The translations under genes were made by a program, and so were the position numbers. From CAYSLC01 sp964431545 (lineage in GTDB: Bacteria > Desulfobacterota > Desulfobacteria > Desulfobacterales > JAABSP01), in assembly GCA_964431545.1 (NCBI GenBank), contig CAYSLC010000033.1, forward strand, positions 1 to 33,378: a stretch of 33,378 nucleotides of DNA. Direction: 5' to 3'. Below the pieces are notes generated by a model that saw only the letters and a program-made list of their open reading frames with translations, searched no databases and had not been told where the DNA came from. Below are positions 1-7,334 of the stretch, piece by piece. Numbering within the stretch: position 1 is the stretch's first letter; every line of letters starts with the position of its first letter.

Positions 1-18
1 TTTTCGCTTCAATTGCAT
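1..18 (-). CDS. Start of a divergent gene, cut by the window edge
   Basis: Only the first six codons are inside the window: on the minus strand an ATG at 18-16 begins MQLKRK and runs off the left edge. The evidence for a real start is a Shine-Dalgarno GGAGG (complement of 24-28) placed five bases upstream of the ATG. The gene would be transcribed divergently from the response regulator at 297. Its product cannot be guessed from six residues. Confidence 0.4.
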
Positions 19-296
19 GGTTTCCTCCGGGTCTATCCGAATAGCGGTGCGTCGGGTTAATGTGACGTCTTCTGCCGGTACCCTTAGCAAGGATCGTTCC
101 AAAGAAGAAGGGATGTTGTCAACTATCTGAAAAAGAGTGAAAAAATCGCATACAACAGCAGCGGATCGGGCCGAAGCCGGGCATGGAGAGCATTCGGGGA
201 TTGTGCCATTTTGGCCTATGTGGTAGAGGAAAGGCTTGTGGAATGAGGCGTGGGGAGCAACCGCGCCAAAATGGCATAGGCTGTTTTGGGGGACCA
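19..296. promoter_or_regulatory. Divergent intergenic regulatory region
   Basis: This 278-base gap lies between the divergent gene fragment on the left and the response regulator on the right, so it should hold promoters for both. I find no convincing -35/-10 pair. An in-frame extension of the regulator back to an ATG at 183 exists, but its 38 extra residues are Cys- and Gly-rich and do not belong to a receiver domain, so I treat that stretch as non-coding. The notable element is the inverted repeat at 205-275, listed separately. Confidence 0.5.
205..275. promoter_or_regulatory. Inverted repeat upstream of the response regulator
   Basis: GCCATTTTGG at 205-214 and its exact reverse complement CCAAAATGGC at 266-275 are separated by 51 bases. 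A second exact pair, CCTATG at 215-220 and CATAGG at 275-280, lies just beyond them. Each site has a CCA-TTT-TGG-like half-palindrome core. The spacing and the position 21 bases before the regulator's start codon fit a pair of operator or enhancer sites for a dimeric HTH protein, perhaps the regulator itself. The binding protein is inference. Confidence 0.45.
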
Positions 297-1667
297 ATGA
301 GCCATTCATTCATCTTAGTGGACGATGACCGGGACTTTCTCGATTTGTTGAAAGGGCACCTCGCCGCATCGGGGTTCCGGGACGTCCGGGCTGAAGACAA
401 TCCGGAGCGGGCGGCGGCCTTGTTCGAAAACGGCGGGGCCTTCGATATCGCCCTCATCGACATGACCATGCCCGAGATGGACGGCATGGCGCTGCTGGAC
501 ATCATTAAGGCCCAGAGCCCGAGAACGGAGTGCATCATGGTCACCGCCGTAAACGAGGCCCGGGTCGCCGTGGACTGCCTCAAGAAGGGGGCCTACGACT
601 ACATCCTCAAGCCCGTGCAGCCGGAAGACCTGGTGCTGTCCATCAACCGGGCTTTGGAGAAAAAACGGCTGCTCGACATCCTGGACATCGAAAAAAGCGC
701 GTCCCTGCCGCGGCTCGACCGGCCCGAGCCCTTCTCGCCCATTATCACCCGGTCCCGGAACGTGATGAAGGTGCTCAAGGAGGCGGAACTCCATGCGGCC
801 AGCGACGTGCCCCTGCTCATCACCGGGGAAAGCGGCACCGGAAAGGAGCTGCTGGCCCGGGCCATTCACGCGGCCAGCCCCAGAAGCCGGTTTCCTTTTA
901 CTCCGGTCAATATGGCGTCCCTCACGGCCGGTCTCTTCGAAGCCGAATTCTTCGGCCACACCAAGGGGGCCTTCACCGGCGCGGCGGCGGACCGGGCCGG
1001 GCATTTGGAGCACACGGACAGGGGGACGCTCTTTCTGGACGAAATCGCCGACATGCCCTTCGAGATGCAGGGCAAACTCCTGCGGGTACTCCAGGACGGG
1101 GAATACATGAAGCTCGGGGCCAGCCGGCAGCACAAATCGGATGTCCGGATCATCGCGGCCACCAATCAGGATGTGGACGTTTTGCTGGCCCGGAAGTCCT
1201 TCCGGAAGGACCTGTATTACCGGATCCGGGGCGGCTGGCTCCACCTGCCCCCACTGCGGGAACGTCGGGACGACATCCCCCTGCTGATCGATCATTTCCT
1301 GAAAACCTACGGCCGGCGGACCGGGGCTGTCTCCATCGGCGAAACCGCCGCCTGTATCCTCATGGAATACGACTATCCGGGCAATATCCGGGAACTGGCC
1401 GCCATTTTGCAATCGGCCGTCAACCTGGCCCAGGACGCGCCCATCGCCCAGGAGCACCTGCCCGGCGACCTCAAGAAACGCGCCGTCGCTGCAGACTGCC
1501 GAAACCGGGGCCGGGACGCGGAGATGATCCCCCTGGCCGAGGTGGAGAAGCGGCACATATTAAAAATGTATGCGGCGACCGGAAAGAACAAATCCCAAAC
1601 AGCGCGGATTCTGGGAATCGGTTTGAACACTTTGCGGCGGAAATTGAAAGATTATGAGCAAAATTAA
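297..1667 (+). CDS. Sigma-54-dependent response regulator (NtrC/AtoC family)
   Basis: This is a 456-aa two-component regulator that activates sigma-54 RNA polymerase when phosphorylated by a histidine kinase (none is in the window). The receiver domain covers about residues 4-120, with acidic pocket D9-D11, phospho-acceptor D55 in ALIDMTMPEMDG and conserved K105. The AAA+ domain covers about 145-390, with Walker A GESGTGKE (177-184), the sigma-54 contact loop GAFTGA (224-229) and Walker B TLFLDE (244-249). A Fis-type HTH follows at about 425-456 (SQTARILGI...TLRRKL). I chose the ATG at 297 because the receiver fold begins there and GGGGGA precedes it; the upstream ATG at 183 adds an unrelated 38-residue tail. 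All key residues are present, so it should be functional. The adjacent selenoprotein gene, with a possible -24/-12 promoter, is the obvious candidate target, but that is inference. Confidence 0.93.
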   Translation: MSHSFILVDDDRDFLDLLKGHLAASGFRDVRAEDNPERAAALFENGGAFDIALIDMTMPEMDGMALLDIIKAQSPRTECIMVTAVNEARVAVDCLKKGAYDYILKPVQPEDLVLSINRALEKKRLLDILDIEKSASLPRLDRPEPFSPIITRSRNVMKVLKEAELHAASDVPLLITGESGTGKELLARAIHAASPRSRFPFTPVNMASLTAGLFEAEFFGHTKGAFTGAAADRAGHLEHTDRGTLFLDEIADMPFEMQGKLLRVLQDGEYMKLGASRQHKSDVRIIAATNQDVDVLLARKSFRKDLYYRIRGGWLHLPPLRERRDDIPLLIDHFLKTYGRRTGAVSIGETAACILMEYDYPGNIRELAAILQSAVNLAQDAPIAQEHLPGDLKKRAVAADCRNRGRDAEMIPLAEVEKRHILKMYAATGKNKSQTARILGIGLNTLRRKLKDYEQN

Positions 1668-1680
1668 AAGTTTTTGCATC

Positions 1681-1696
1681 TGGAAAAAAATGTGCT
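1681..1696 (+). promoter_or_regulatory. Candidate sigma-54 (-24/-12) promoter
   Basis: TGGAAA at 1681-1686 and TGTGCT at 1691-1696 provide the invariant GG (1682-1683) and GC (1694-1695) dinucleotides at the diagnostic 10-base spacing. The flanking bases match TGGCAC-N5-TTGCW only partly. It lies 92 bases before the selenoprotein start and directly after a gene for a sigma-54 activator, which raises its plausibility. No better sigma-70 promoter is visible in 1668-1787. Confidence 0.4.
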
Positions 1697-1787
1697 AACG
1701 TAGGACTCTACCGGCACAAGCGACGCGCCCACGCAGCAGCGGTTTGAAGCGGGCGCCGATAGGTCAAAATGGTTTAAGGGAGGGAAC

Positions 1788-3110
1788 ATGTCGGCAGAAG
1801 AAGTGATTAAAATAGAACCTGGCAGAAAGAGCACCTTCAAGGACAAGGTGGCGGAGCTGCTGCCCGAGGGCGGCAACCTCAACCTGTGCCTGACGTGCGG
1901 GCTCTGTGCGTCCGGGTGCCCGGCCACCGGCCTGGAAGGAATGGATCCGCGCAAATTCCTCCGTATGGCGGCCCTGGGCATGGACGAAGAGATCCAGAAA
2001 ACCGAATGGGCCTGGATGTGCACCATGTGTCAGCGCTGCGTGTACGCCTGCCCCATGAAGATCAACATCCCCCAGCTTACCTTCTATACCCGGCAGAGCT
2101 GGCCGAGGGAAGAACGGCCCAAGGGCATCCTCGGCTCCTGCGACATGGCGCTGAAGGTCGATACGTTGAGCGCCATGGGCGCCAGCGCCGAAGACTTCCA
2201 GTTCGTCGTCGAGGACGTCCTGGAGGAGTATCGCGAGTCTCAGCCCGAATTCGCCGATATGGAAGCCCCCATTGACAAGCAGGGCGCGGAGTTCTTCCTC
2301 AACCAGAACTCCCGGGAACCGGTCACGGAACCCGACGAGATGGTGCCGCTGTGGAAGATCCTTCACAAGGCCGGGGTCGACTGGACCTACGGCTCCACCG
2401 GATGGGCGGCTGAAAACTACTGCCTGTTCATGGCCGACGACGAAGGGTGGGAGCACATCACCCGCAAGACCGTTGAAAAAGCGGAGGAATTGGGGTGCAA
2501 GACGTTCCTCAACACCGAATGAGGGCACGTCACCTTCGCAGTCCTGGTAGGACTGAAAAAATTCAACATCGAGCACGACATCGAGATCAAGAACATTTAC
2601 GAATATTACGCCAAATGGATCCGCGAGGGCAAGCTGAAGCCCTCCACGGAATGGAACAAGGACCTCAAGATCAAGTTCACGGTCCAGGACCCCTGCCAGA
2701 TCGTCCGCAAGACCTTCGGCGATTCCATTGCCGAGGATCTCCGCTACGCGATCAAGGCGGTGGTGGGCGAGGAGAACTTCGTCGACATTACGCCCAACAA
2801 GTCGAACAACTTCTGTTGCGGCGGCGGCGGCGGATTCCTCCAGTCCGGGTATAAAGACGCCCGGCTCGCCTACGGCAAGGTCAAGGACGATCAGGTCAAG
2901 GCCACCGGCGCCGACTATATCGTCGCCGGCTGCCACAACTGCCACGCCCAGATCCATGAACTGAGCGAGCACTACGGCGGCCACTACGGGGTCATCCACT
3001 TCTGGACGATCCTGGCCCTGTCCCTTGGCATCCTCGGCCCCAACGAACGGGAGTACCTCCATGACGACCTCAAGGACGTCTGGGTCTTCCACCCGGAGAC
3101 GGCCATGTAG
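1788..3110 (+). CDS. HdrD-like CCG-domain Fe-S oxidoreductase, selenoprotein (UGA = Sec)
   Basis: I read this as one 440-residue protein with selenocysteine at residue 245, encoded by TGA at 2520-2522. Standard annotation would split it into a 244-aa ORF and a downstream fragment. The N-terminal half has two [4Fe-4S] motifs, CLTCGLCASGCP and CTMCQRCVYACP. The C-terminal half is a heterodisulfide-reductase CCG module with DPCQ, FCCGGGGGF and CHNCHAQ. The UGA falls exactly on the Cys of the family's TECGH motif, giving TEUGH, and the reading frame continues without a shift to a normal end. A SECIS-like hairpin follows. HdrD/DsrK/TmcB-type proteins pass electrons between membrane or soluble carriers and thiol/disulfide chemistry at a non-cubane cluster held by CCG cysteines. 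The exact partner is unknown: no hdrE, cytochrome or flavoprotein gene is adjacent. The start has a good AGGGAGG Shine-Dalgarno, and the gene appears monocistronic. Confidence 0.88.
2520..2555 (+). promoter_or_regulatory. In-frame UGA with SECIS-like hairpin
   Basis: The recoded TGA at 2520-2522 is followed after 16 bases by the stem CAGTCC (2539-2544) paired with GGACTG (2550-2555). The closing T2545-A2549 pair leaves the apical loop GGT at 2546-2548. Bacterial SECIS elements recognised by SelB have a short stem with G and U in the apical loop, placed roughly 16-37 bases after the UGA. This element meets each of these rules, and it lies inside the coding sequence as bacterial SECIS elements do. 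Confidence 0.82.
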
Positions 3111-3135
3111 TTTGTGTTTGTTTCAGATATCGGTT

Positions 3136-3181
3136 TGACGGAAAAGCCCTGTTCCCGTGTTGCGGGGGCGGGGCTTTTTTC
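3136..3181 (+). terminator. Intrinsic terminator, copy 1 of a 44-bp repeat
   Basis: AAAAGCCC (3142-3149) pairs with GGGCTTTT (3171-3178). The stem continues through four weak or wobble pairs and CCCG/CGGG to a small TGTTG loop, and a T-run ends the element. It sits 25-70 bases after the selenoprotein stop codon. Because A-runs precede the stem it could also terminate transcription from the other side. Bases 3136-3179 are identical to 12821-12864. Confidence 0.85.
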
Positions 3182-3192
3182 AAGCGGAGGTT

Positions 3193-3282
3193 TTACAACA
3201 TAACCACCCGCACCTGCCCGCTGCCGTCACCGACGGCTGCTTTCTTCCGGATGGCGCTTTCGTCGACGCTTCGGGCTTCCAT
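3193..3282 (-). pseudogene. Possible remnant of a small or truncated coding sequence
   Basis: The 283 bases between the terminator and the epimerase gene hold no complete recognised gene. On the minus strand, codons from an ATG at 3282 read MEARSVDESAIRKKAAVGD and on to a normal TAA at 3195-3193, 29 residues ending in RVVML. The same open frame extends a further nine codons upstream to a TAA. The composition looks like a real soluble protein tail rather than antisense noise. There is no clear ribosome binding site. It may be the decayed 3' end of a gene. I do not recognise the family. Confidence 0.22.
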
Positions 3283-3318
3283 GCCCAAGACCTTTTGGGG
3301 AGCCTCGTTGCATTATCG

Positions 3319-3350
3319 TTGACAACAAGCGAGTTCCTGTGCGAGATAAC
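3319..3350 (+). promoter_or_regulatory. Weak candidate promoter for the D-amino-acid/peptide operon
   Basis: A perfect TTGACA at 3319-3324 is followed by GATAAC at 3345-3350. The 20-base spacer is longer than the usual 16-19, so this is only a tentative sigma-70 promoter. It lies about 115 bases before the first gene of the operon, downstream of the preceding terminator, where a promoter must exist. Confidence 0.25.
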
Positions 3351-3463
3351 TGTAACATCAACGGGACACTCGCCGCATCATCGCCATCCGTGTAAACGAC
3401 GACGGCAGAATGGGCGAGGCGTTCGATCCGCTCATGCCGGGTTCCCGGACAAGATCCAACGAA

Positions 3464-4528
3464 ATGATCATAAAAAAAATCACCACCTGGCAGGAAAATC
3501 TCGAACTGACGCGGCCCTACGCCATCGCCTATGAGACCGTAGACCGCGTTGAAAATCTGTTTGTCCTGATCGAAACGGAAAACGGTCTTACCGGGATCGG
3601 CGCCGGGTCGCCGGCGGAGGATGTGACGGGCGAAAGCATGGCCATGAGCATGGCCGCCCTTGAAAACCTGGACGATGTCCTGACGGGTCAGGACATCCGC
3701 CACCTTCGACTGCTGCTGAGAAACCTTCAATCCCGATTGGCCGGACATCCGGCCGCCATGGCCGCGGCGGATATCGCGCTCCACGACCTGGCCGGAAAAC
3801 TCCTCGGCCGCCCCCTGGTCGATCTCCTGGGGCGGGCCCATGACGCTTTGCCCACATCCGTCACCATCGGCATCAAGTCGGTGGACGAAACCCTGGAAGA
3901 AGCCGGTGAGCATGTTCAAAATGGCTTTACCATCCTCAAAATCAAGACCGGCCTGGATGTGGAGGAAGATATCGCACGCGTTGCAAAGGTCCGGGAGACC
4001 TTCGGCCCGTCCATTTCCATCCGGGTGGATGCGAACCAGGGATATTCAGTGGACGACTATCGCCGGTTTGTCGGGGCTGTCGGGGATTCGGTGGAGTTTT
4101 CGGAGCAGCCCCTGAAAGCGGACCAGAACGGCCGGATGCAATCCCTCGACCCGGCCCTGCGGCGGTCGGCGGCCGCCGATGAAAGCCTTCTCACCCCCGC
4201 CGACGTTCCCGGACTGATTCAAGGGCCCCGTCCTTTCGGCATTTTCAACATCAAACTCATGAAATGCGGCGGCATCGGTCCGGGCATGGATATCGCCCGC
4301 ATGGCGGAACATGCCGGCATCGACCTGATGTGGGGCTGCATGGATGAAAGCGCCGTCGGCATCAGCGCCGCCCTTCACGCGGCCCTCGCCTCACCCGCCA
4401 CCCGGTACCTGGACCTGGACGGCAGCCTGGATCTGGCCAGGGACGTGGCCGAAGGCGGATTTGTTCTCGAAAACGGCCTTTTGAGAACCTTGGATCAACC
4501 CGGACTCGGCGTACACAGGATCGGATGA
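3464..4528 (+). CDS. Dipeptide epimerase / N-acetyl-D-Glu racemase (enolase superfamily)
   Basis: This 354-aa enzyme abstracts the alpha-proton of an acyl-amino acid or dipeptide and reprotonates it on the other face. Visible superfamily residues are the K-x-K pair K159/K161 (ILKIKTG), metal ligands D189 (RVDANQGY), E214 (SEQPL) and D239 (AADES), the opposing base K264 (NIKLMK), and the CMDES motif (292-296) typical of L-Ala-D/L-Glu epimerases. The neighbouring DUF1611 gene matches the dgcN-dgcA pairing, in which the DgcA member racemises N-acetyl-D-glutamate. Muropeptide dipeptide epimerase is the alternative, and both fit the peptide importer downstream. I chose the ATG at 3464 because homologues begin with this M-I-I-K-K-I type strand; an ATG at 3410 adds 18 non-homologous residues. 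Its Shine-Dalgarno is weak. The stop overlaps the next start (ATGA). Confidence 0.88.
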   Translation: MIIKKITTWQENLELTRPYAIAYETVDRVENLFVLIETENGLTGIGAGSPAEDVTGESMAMSMAALENLDDVLTGQDIRHLRLLLRNLQSRLAGHPAAMAAADIALHDLAGKLLGRPLVDLLGRAHDALPTSVTIGIKSVDETLEEAGEHVQNGFTILKIKTGLDVEEDIARVAKVRETFGPSISIRVDANQGYSVDDYRRFVGAVGDSVEFSEQPLKADQNGRMQSLDPALRRSAAADESLLTPADVPGLIQGPRPFGIFNIKLMKCGGIGPGMDIARMAEHAGIDLMWGCMDESAVGISAALHAALASPATRYLDLDGSLDLARDVAEGGFVLENGLLRTLDQPGLGVHRIG

Positions 4529-5670
4529 GCGATGACCCGCGCACGCCCATGATGGGCGCCGCCGTGATTTTGACCAACGGCGGTCTCGATCATGTGGATG
4601 GAAAAACCGCCCACGGATTGATCCGGGGAACCCGACGCTTCGATATCAAAGCGGTAATCGATTTCCGGCACGCGGGCGGCGACGCCGGGGAAGTGCTCGA
4701 CGGCGTGCGCCGGAACATTCCAATTTACGCGGATTTGGATGCCTACACCGCGGCGCATGGGGAGCCGCCCGATTTCGCCATTATCGGGGTGGCGCTGTGC
4801 GGCGGAAAGCTGGACGCCGAGTGGCAAGAGATCGCCATGGACGCCCTGAAGCGCGGCATCTCCATTGTGAACGGCCTTCACATGCATCTGAGCGAGATTC
4901 CCCGGTTCAGCCAGGCCGCTGCCGGGAGCGGCGCCCGGATCCTCGATATCCGGAAATCCAAGCCCTTCGAAGAATTGCACTTCTGGTCGGGCGCGATCTA
5001 CGGGATGAACATTCCGCGCATCGCGGTGCTGGGAACCGATTGCGCCGCAGGCAAACGGACCACCTCCCAACTGATGATGGCCGTTTGCGCCAGGCGCGGC
5101 ATTCATGCGGAGATGATCTACACGGGCCAGACCGGGTGGCTCCAGGGAAGCCGCTACGGGTTCATCCTGGACGCCACGCTGAACGACTTCGTCAGCGGCG
5201 AGATCGAAGCGGCCATCGTCCAATGCGGGCGGGAGGCGCATCCCGACCTGATCATCGTCGAGGGCCAGTCGTCGCTGCGGAACCCATCGGGCCCCTGCGG
5301 GTCTGAAATGATCCTTTCCGGCAATATCAAAGGCGTGGTGCTTCAGCACACCCCGTTCCGGCGCTGTTTTGACGGCACCGACGCGATCGGATGCCTTCTG
5401 CCGGATATCGAATCCGAAATCAAACTGATCGAAATGTATGGTTCGCGGGTGATCGCCGTTACATTGAACGGCGAAGGGGGCAGCCGGGAGGACCTGACGG
5501 CGCTTGGGCGGAAACTGGAAGCGAATATCGGCGTCCCGGCCATTCTCCCCCTGGATGCGGCGCCGGGGGGGATGGACCGCATCCTCCCTGTCCTCGAAGA
5601 TTTCATGAAGCGCCATGATCAACTGCCGGACACGGTGCGCAGACAACCGGCCGGAGAAGCCCATGCCTGA
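4525..5670 (+). CDS. DUF1611 family protein, DgcN-like D-Glu N-acetyltransferase candidate
   Basis: The protein is 381 aa. It has an N-terminal Rossmann-like part (about residues 10-120) and a C-terminal P-loop NTPase-like domain beginning GTDCAAGKRTT (170-180), the DUF1611 signature; later conserved pieces include YTGQTGWLQG and IIVEGQSSL. Family members next to a dipeptide-epimerase-type gene (DgcN-DgcA pairs) are known to acetylate D-glutamate so that DgcA can racemise the N-acetyl form. The start overlaps the epimerase stop by four bases (ATGA), and the end overlaps the deacylase start by eight bases, so all three proteins are probably made in fixed proportion. The acetyltransferase role is inferred from family and context; nothing in the sequence shows acetyl-CoA binding directly. 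Confidence 0.82.
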   Translation: MSDDPRTPMMGAAVILTNGGLDHVDGKTAHGLIRGTRRFDIKAVIDFRHAGGDAGEVLDGVRRNIPIYADLDAYTAAHGEPPDFAIIGVALCGGKLDAEWQEIAMDALKRGISIVNGLHMHLSEIPRFSQAAAGSGARILDIRKSKPFEELHFWSGAIYGMNIPRIAVLGTDCAAGKRTTSQLMMAVCARRGIHAEMIYTGQTGWLQGSRYGFILDATLNDFVSGEIEAAIVQCGREAHPDLIIVEGQSSLRNPSGPCGSEMILSGNIKGVVLQHTPFRRCFDGTDAIGCLLPDIESEIKLIEMYGSRVIAVTLNGEGGSREDLTALGRKLEANIGVPAILPLDAAPGGMDRILPVLEDFMKRHDQLPDTVRRQPAGEAHA

Positions 5671-7306
5671 CATCATCATTAAAAATGCCCGCGTGATCGA
5701 CGGCAGCGGCGCCCCGGCATTTGCATCGGATATCGGGGTTACGGGGGATAGAATTTCCCATCTGGCGCCGCACCTGGACCCGGACGGCCAACAGGTCATC
5801 GACGGCGCTCATATGGCCGTCAGCCCAGGTTTCATCGACATGCACACCCATTCCGACTTCACGCTGTACCTCTGCCCCGGCGCGGAGTCGCGAATCCACC
5901 AGGGCGTGACCACGGAAGTCACGGGAAACTGCGGCGGCTCGCCGGGACCCATCCGGGGCCCCCACCGGGACGCGTTCATGGAATACATGACCGACCTGGG
6001 CAAGTATTACAAACGGGCGCTCTCCGACCGGGAGTGGTGCTGGGAATACCTGGACGAGTTTTACGAAAAGCTGTTTCACAAAGGCACGGCGCTCAATGTC
6101 GCGCCCCTCGTCGGCCATTCCACCCTGCGGGCCAATGTGATGGGATACGCGAACCGGCCCCCGGACGCGGCGGAAATGAAACAGATGCAGGGGCTGTTGC
6201 GGGATGAGCTGGAGAAAGGGGCCTTCGGGCTGTCGTCCGGCCTGATCTATCATCCCGGCGCCTTCTCCCGGGCGGATGAGCTTTCGGCCCTGACCGCCGT
6301 CCTGCCGGAATATGACGGGATCTATGCCACCCACATGCGCAGCGAGGGAAAATTCTTGTTCGAGGCCGTGGACGAGGCGATCGCCGTGGCCCGGAAATCC
6401 GGCGCCTCCCTCCAGATTTCCCACCTGAAATGCGAAACCCCGGCCAGATGGGGCATGAGCGGCCGGCTGCTGGAGAAAATCGATGCGGCGCGCCAAGCGG
6501 GGGTGAACGTTCATTTCGACCAGTATCCCTATACCGCATACAGCACCGGGCTCATCGAAATCTTCCCGCCCTGGTCCAAGGCGGAAGGGGCCACGAAACT
6601 GATCGGACGGCTCGGCGACCCGGCGACGCGCGAGCGCATCGCCGAAGAGATGCGGCATCCGCCCGAAGACTGGGACAACCCCATGGACGGGCTCAACTGG
6701 GAGGTCGTCAAGGTCGCCGGCTTCACCCGGGAGGAAAACCTTCACTTAAACGGCATGCGGATGCACGAGATCGCCGATGCACTGGATTGCGATCCCATCG
6801 AGGCGATTTTCCGGATCTTCAGCGAAGAACAGGGGGGCCTGGTGATGATCGTCTTCGCCATGTCCGAACCGGACCTGGAAGCCATCATGCGCCATCCCCT
6901 GGGGATGATCGGCTCCGACGGGTGTTCCATGACGCCCGGAGGGGCTGCCGGCGGCATTCCCGTCCATCCCCGGTACTACGGCACGTTTCCGCGGGTGCTG
7001 TCCCGGTATGTCCGGGACAGAAACGTCATCCCCTTTGAACAGGCCGTGCATAAAATGACCGGCCTGCCGGCCGGGAAACTGGGGTTGAAGGACCGGGGAC
7101 TGATACGGGAGGGCATGGCGGCCGATCTGGTTGTCTTCGATCCCGCCGCCGTCCGCGACAAGGCCGATTTCACCGCTCCCCACCAGTTCCCGGAAGGCAT
7201 CGCCCATGTGTTCGTCAACGGACAGGCCGTCGTCATGAACGGCGGGCATACCGGCCGGAGGCCGGGAAAACGGTTGTACAAGACCCGAAAACAGGAGGTC
7301 CACTAA
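5663..7306 (+). CDS. N-acyl-D-amino-acid deacylase (D-aminoacylase, amidohydrolase superfamily)
   Basis: This 547-aa enzyme is expected to hydrolyse N-acyl-D-amino acids to the free D-amino acid and an acid. It has the small N-terminal beta-sandwich strand set, then the metal motif HTHSD (61-65), GNCG with the bridging Cys at about residue 90, the VGHS, ATHMRSEG and ISHLK histidines, and the late GSDG aspartate. The C-terminal GxxADLVVFDP strand is typical of D-aminoacylases. I chose the ATG at 5663 because the homologous domain begins there (MPDIIIKNARVIDG) and it overlaps the DUF1611 stop; an ATG at 5615 adds 16 unrelated residues. Together with the two preceding genes it gives acetylation, racemisation and deacylation steps for acyl-amino acids. 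A D-hydantoinase-like substrate cannot be excluded. Confidence 0.9.
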   Translation: MPDIIIKNARVIDGSGAPAFASDIGVTGDRISHLAPHLDPDGQQVIDGAHMAVSPGFIDMHTHSDFTLYLCPGAESRIHQGVTTEVTGNCGGSPGPIRGPHRDAFMEYMTDLGKYYKRALSDREWCWEYLDEFYEKLFHKGTALNVAPLVGHSTLRANVMGYANRPPDAAEMKQMQGLLRDELEKGAFGLSSGLIYHPGAFSRADELSALTAVLPEYDGIYATHMRSEGKFLFEAVDEAIAVARKSGASLQISHLKCETPARWGMSGRLLEKIDAARQAGVNVHFDQYPYTAYSTGLIEIFPPWSKAEGATKLIGRLGDPATRERIAEEMRHPPEDWDNPMDGLNWEVVKVAGFTREENLHLNGMRMHEIADALDCDPIEAIFRIFSEEQGGLVMIVFAMSEPDLEAIMRHPLGMIGSDGCSMTPGGAAGGIPVHPRYYGTFPRVLSRYVRDRNVIPFEQAVHKMTGLPAGKLGLKDRGLIREGMAADLVVFDPAAVRDKADFTAPHQFPEGIAHVFVNGQAVVMNGGHTGRRPGKRLYKTRKQEVH

Positions 7307-7334
7307 ACCGGCAACCCAAACAAAGGAGCAAGAA

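Noticed and set aside
2495..3110. Frameshift or pseudogene explanation for the split HdrD-like gene.
   Set aside because: The frame is unchanged on both sides of the TGA, the stop sits on a conserved Cys position, and a SECIS-like hairpin follows; decay would not produce this.
3363..3376. A GG-N10-GC sigma-54 promoter for the peptide operon.
   Set aside because: Only the invariant dinucleotides fit; the -12 element is CCGCAT and flanks do not match, which is expected by chance in GC-rich DNA.
3157..3534. A 125-codon plus-strand ORF before the epimerase gene.
   Set aside because: It starts inside the terminator, has His/Arg-rich composition and overlaps the epimerase gene in another frame; no ribosome binding site.
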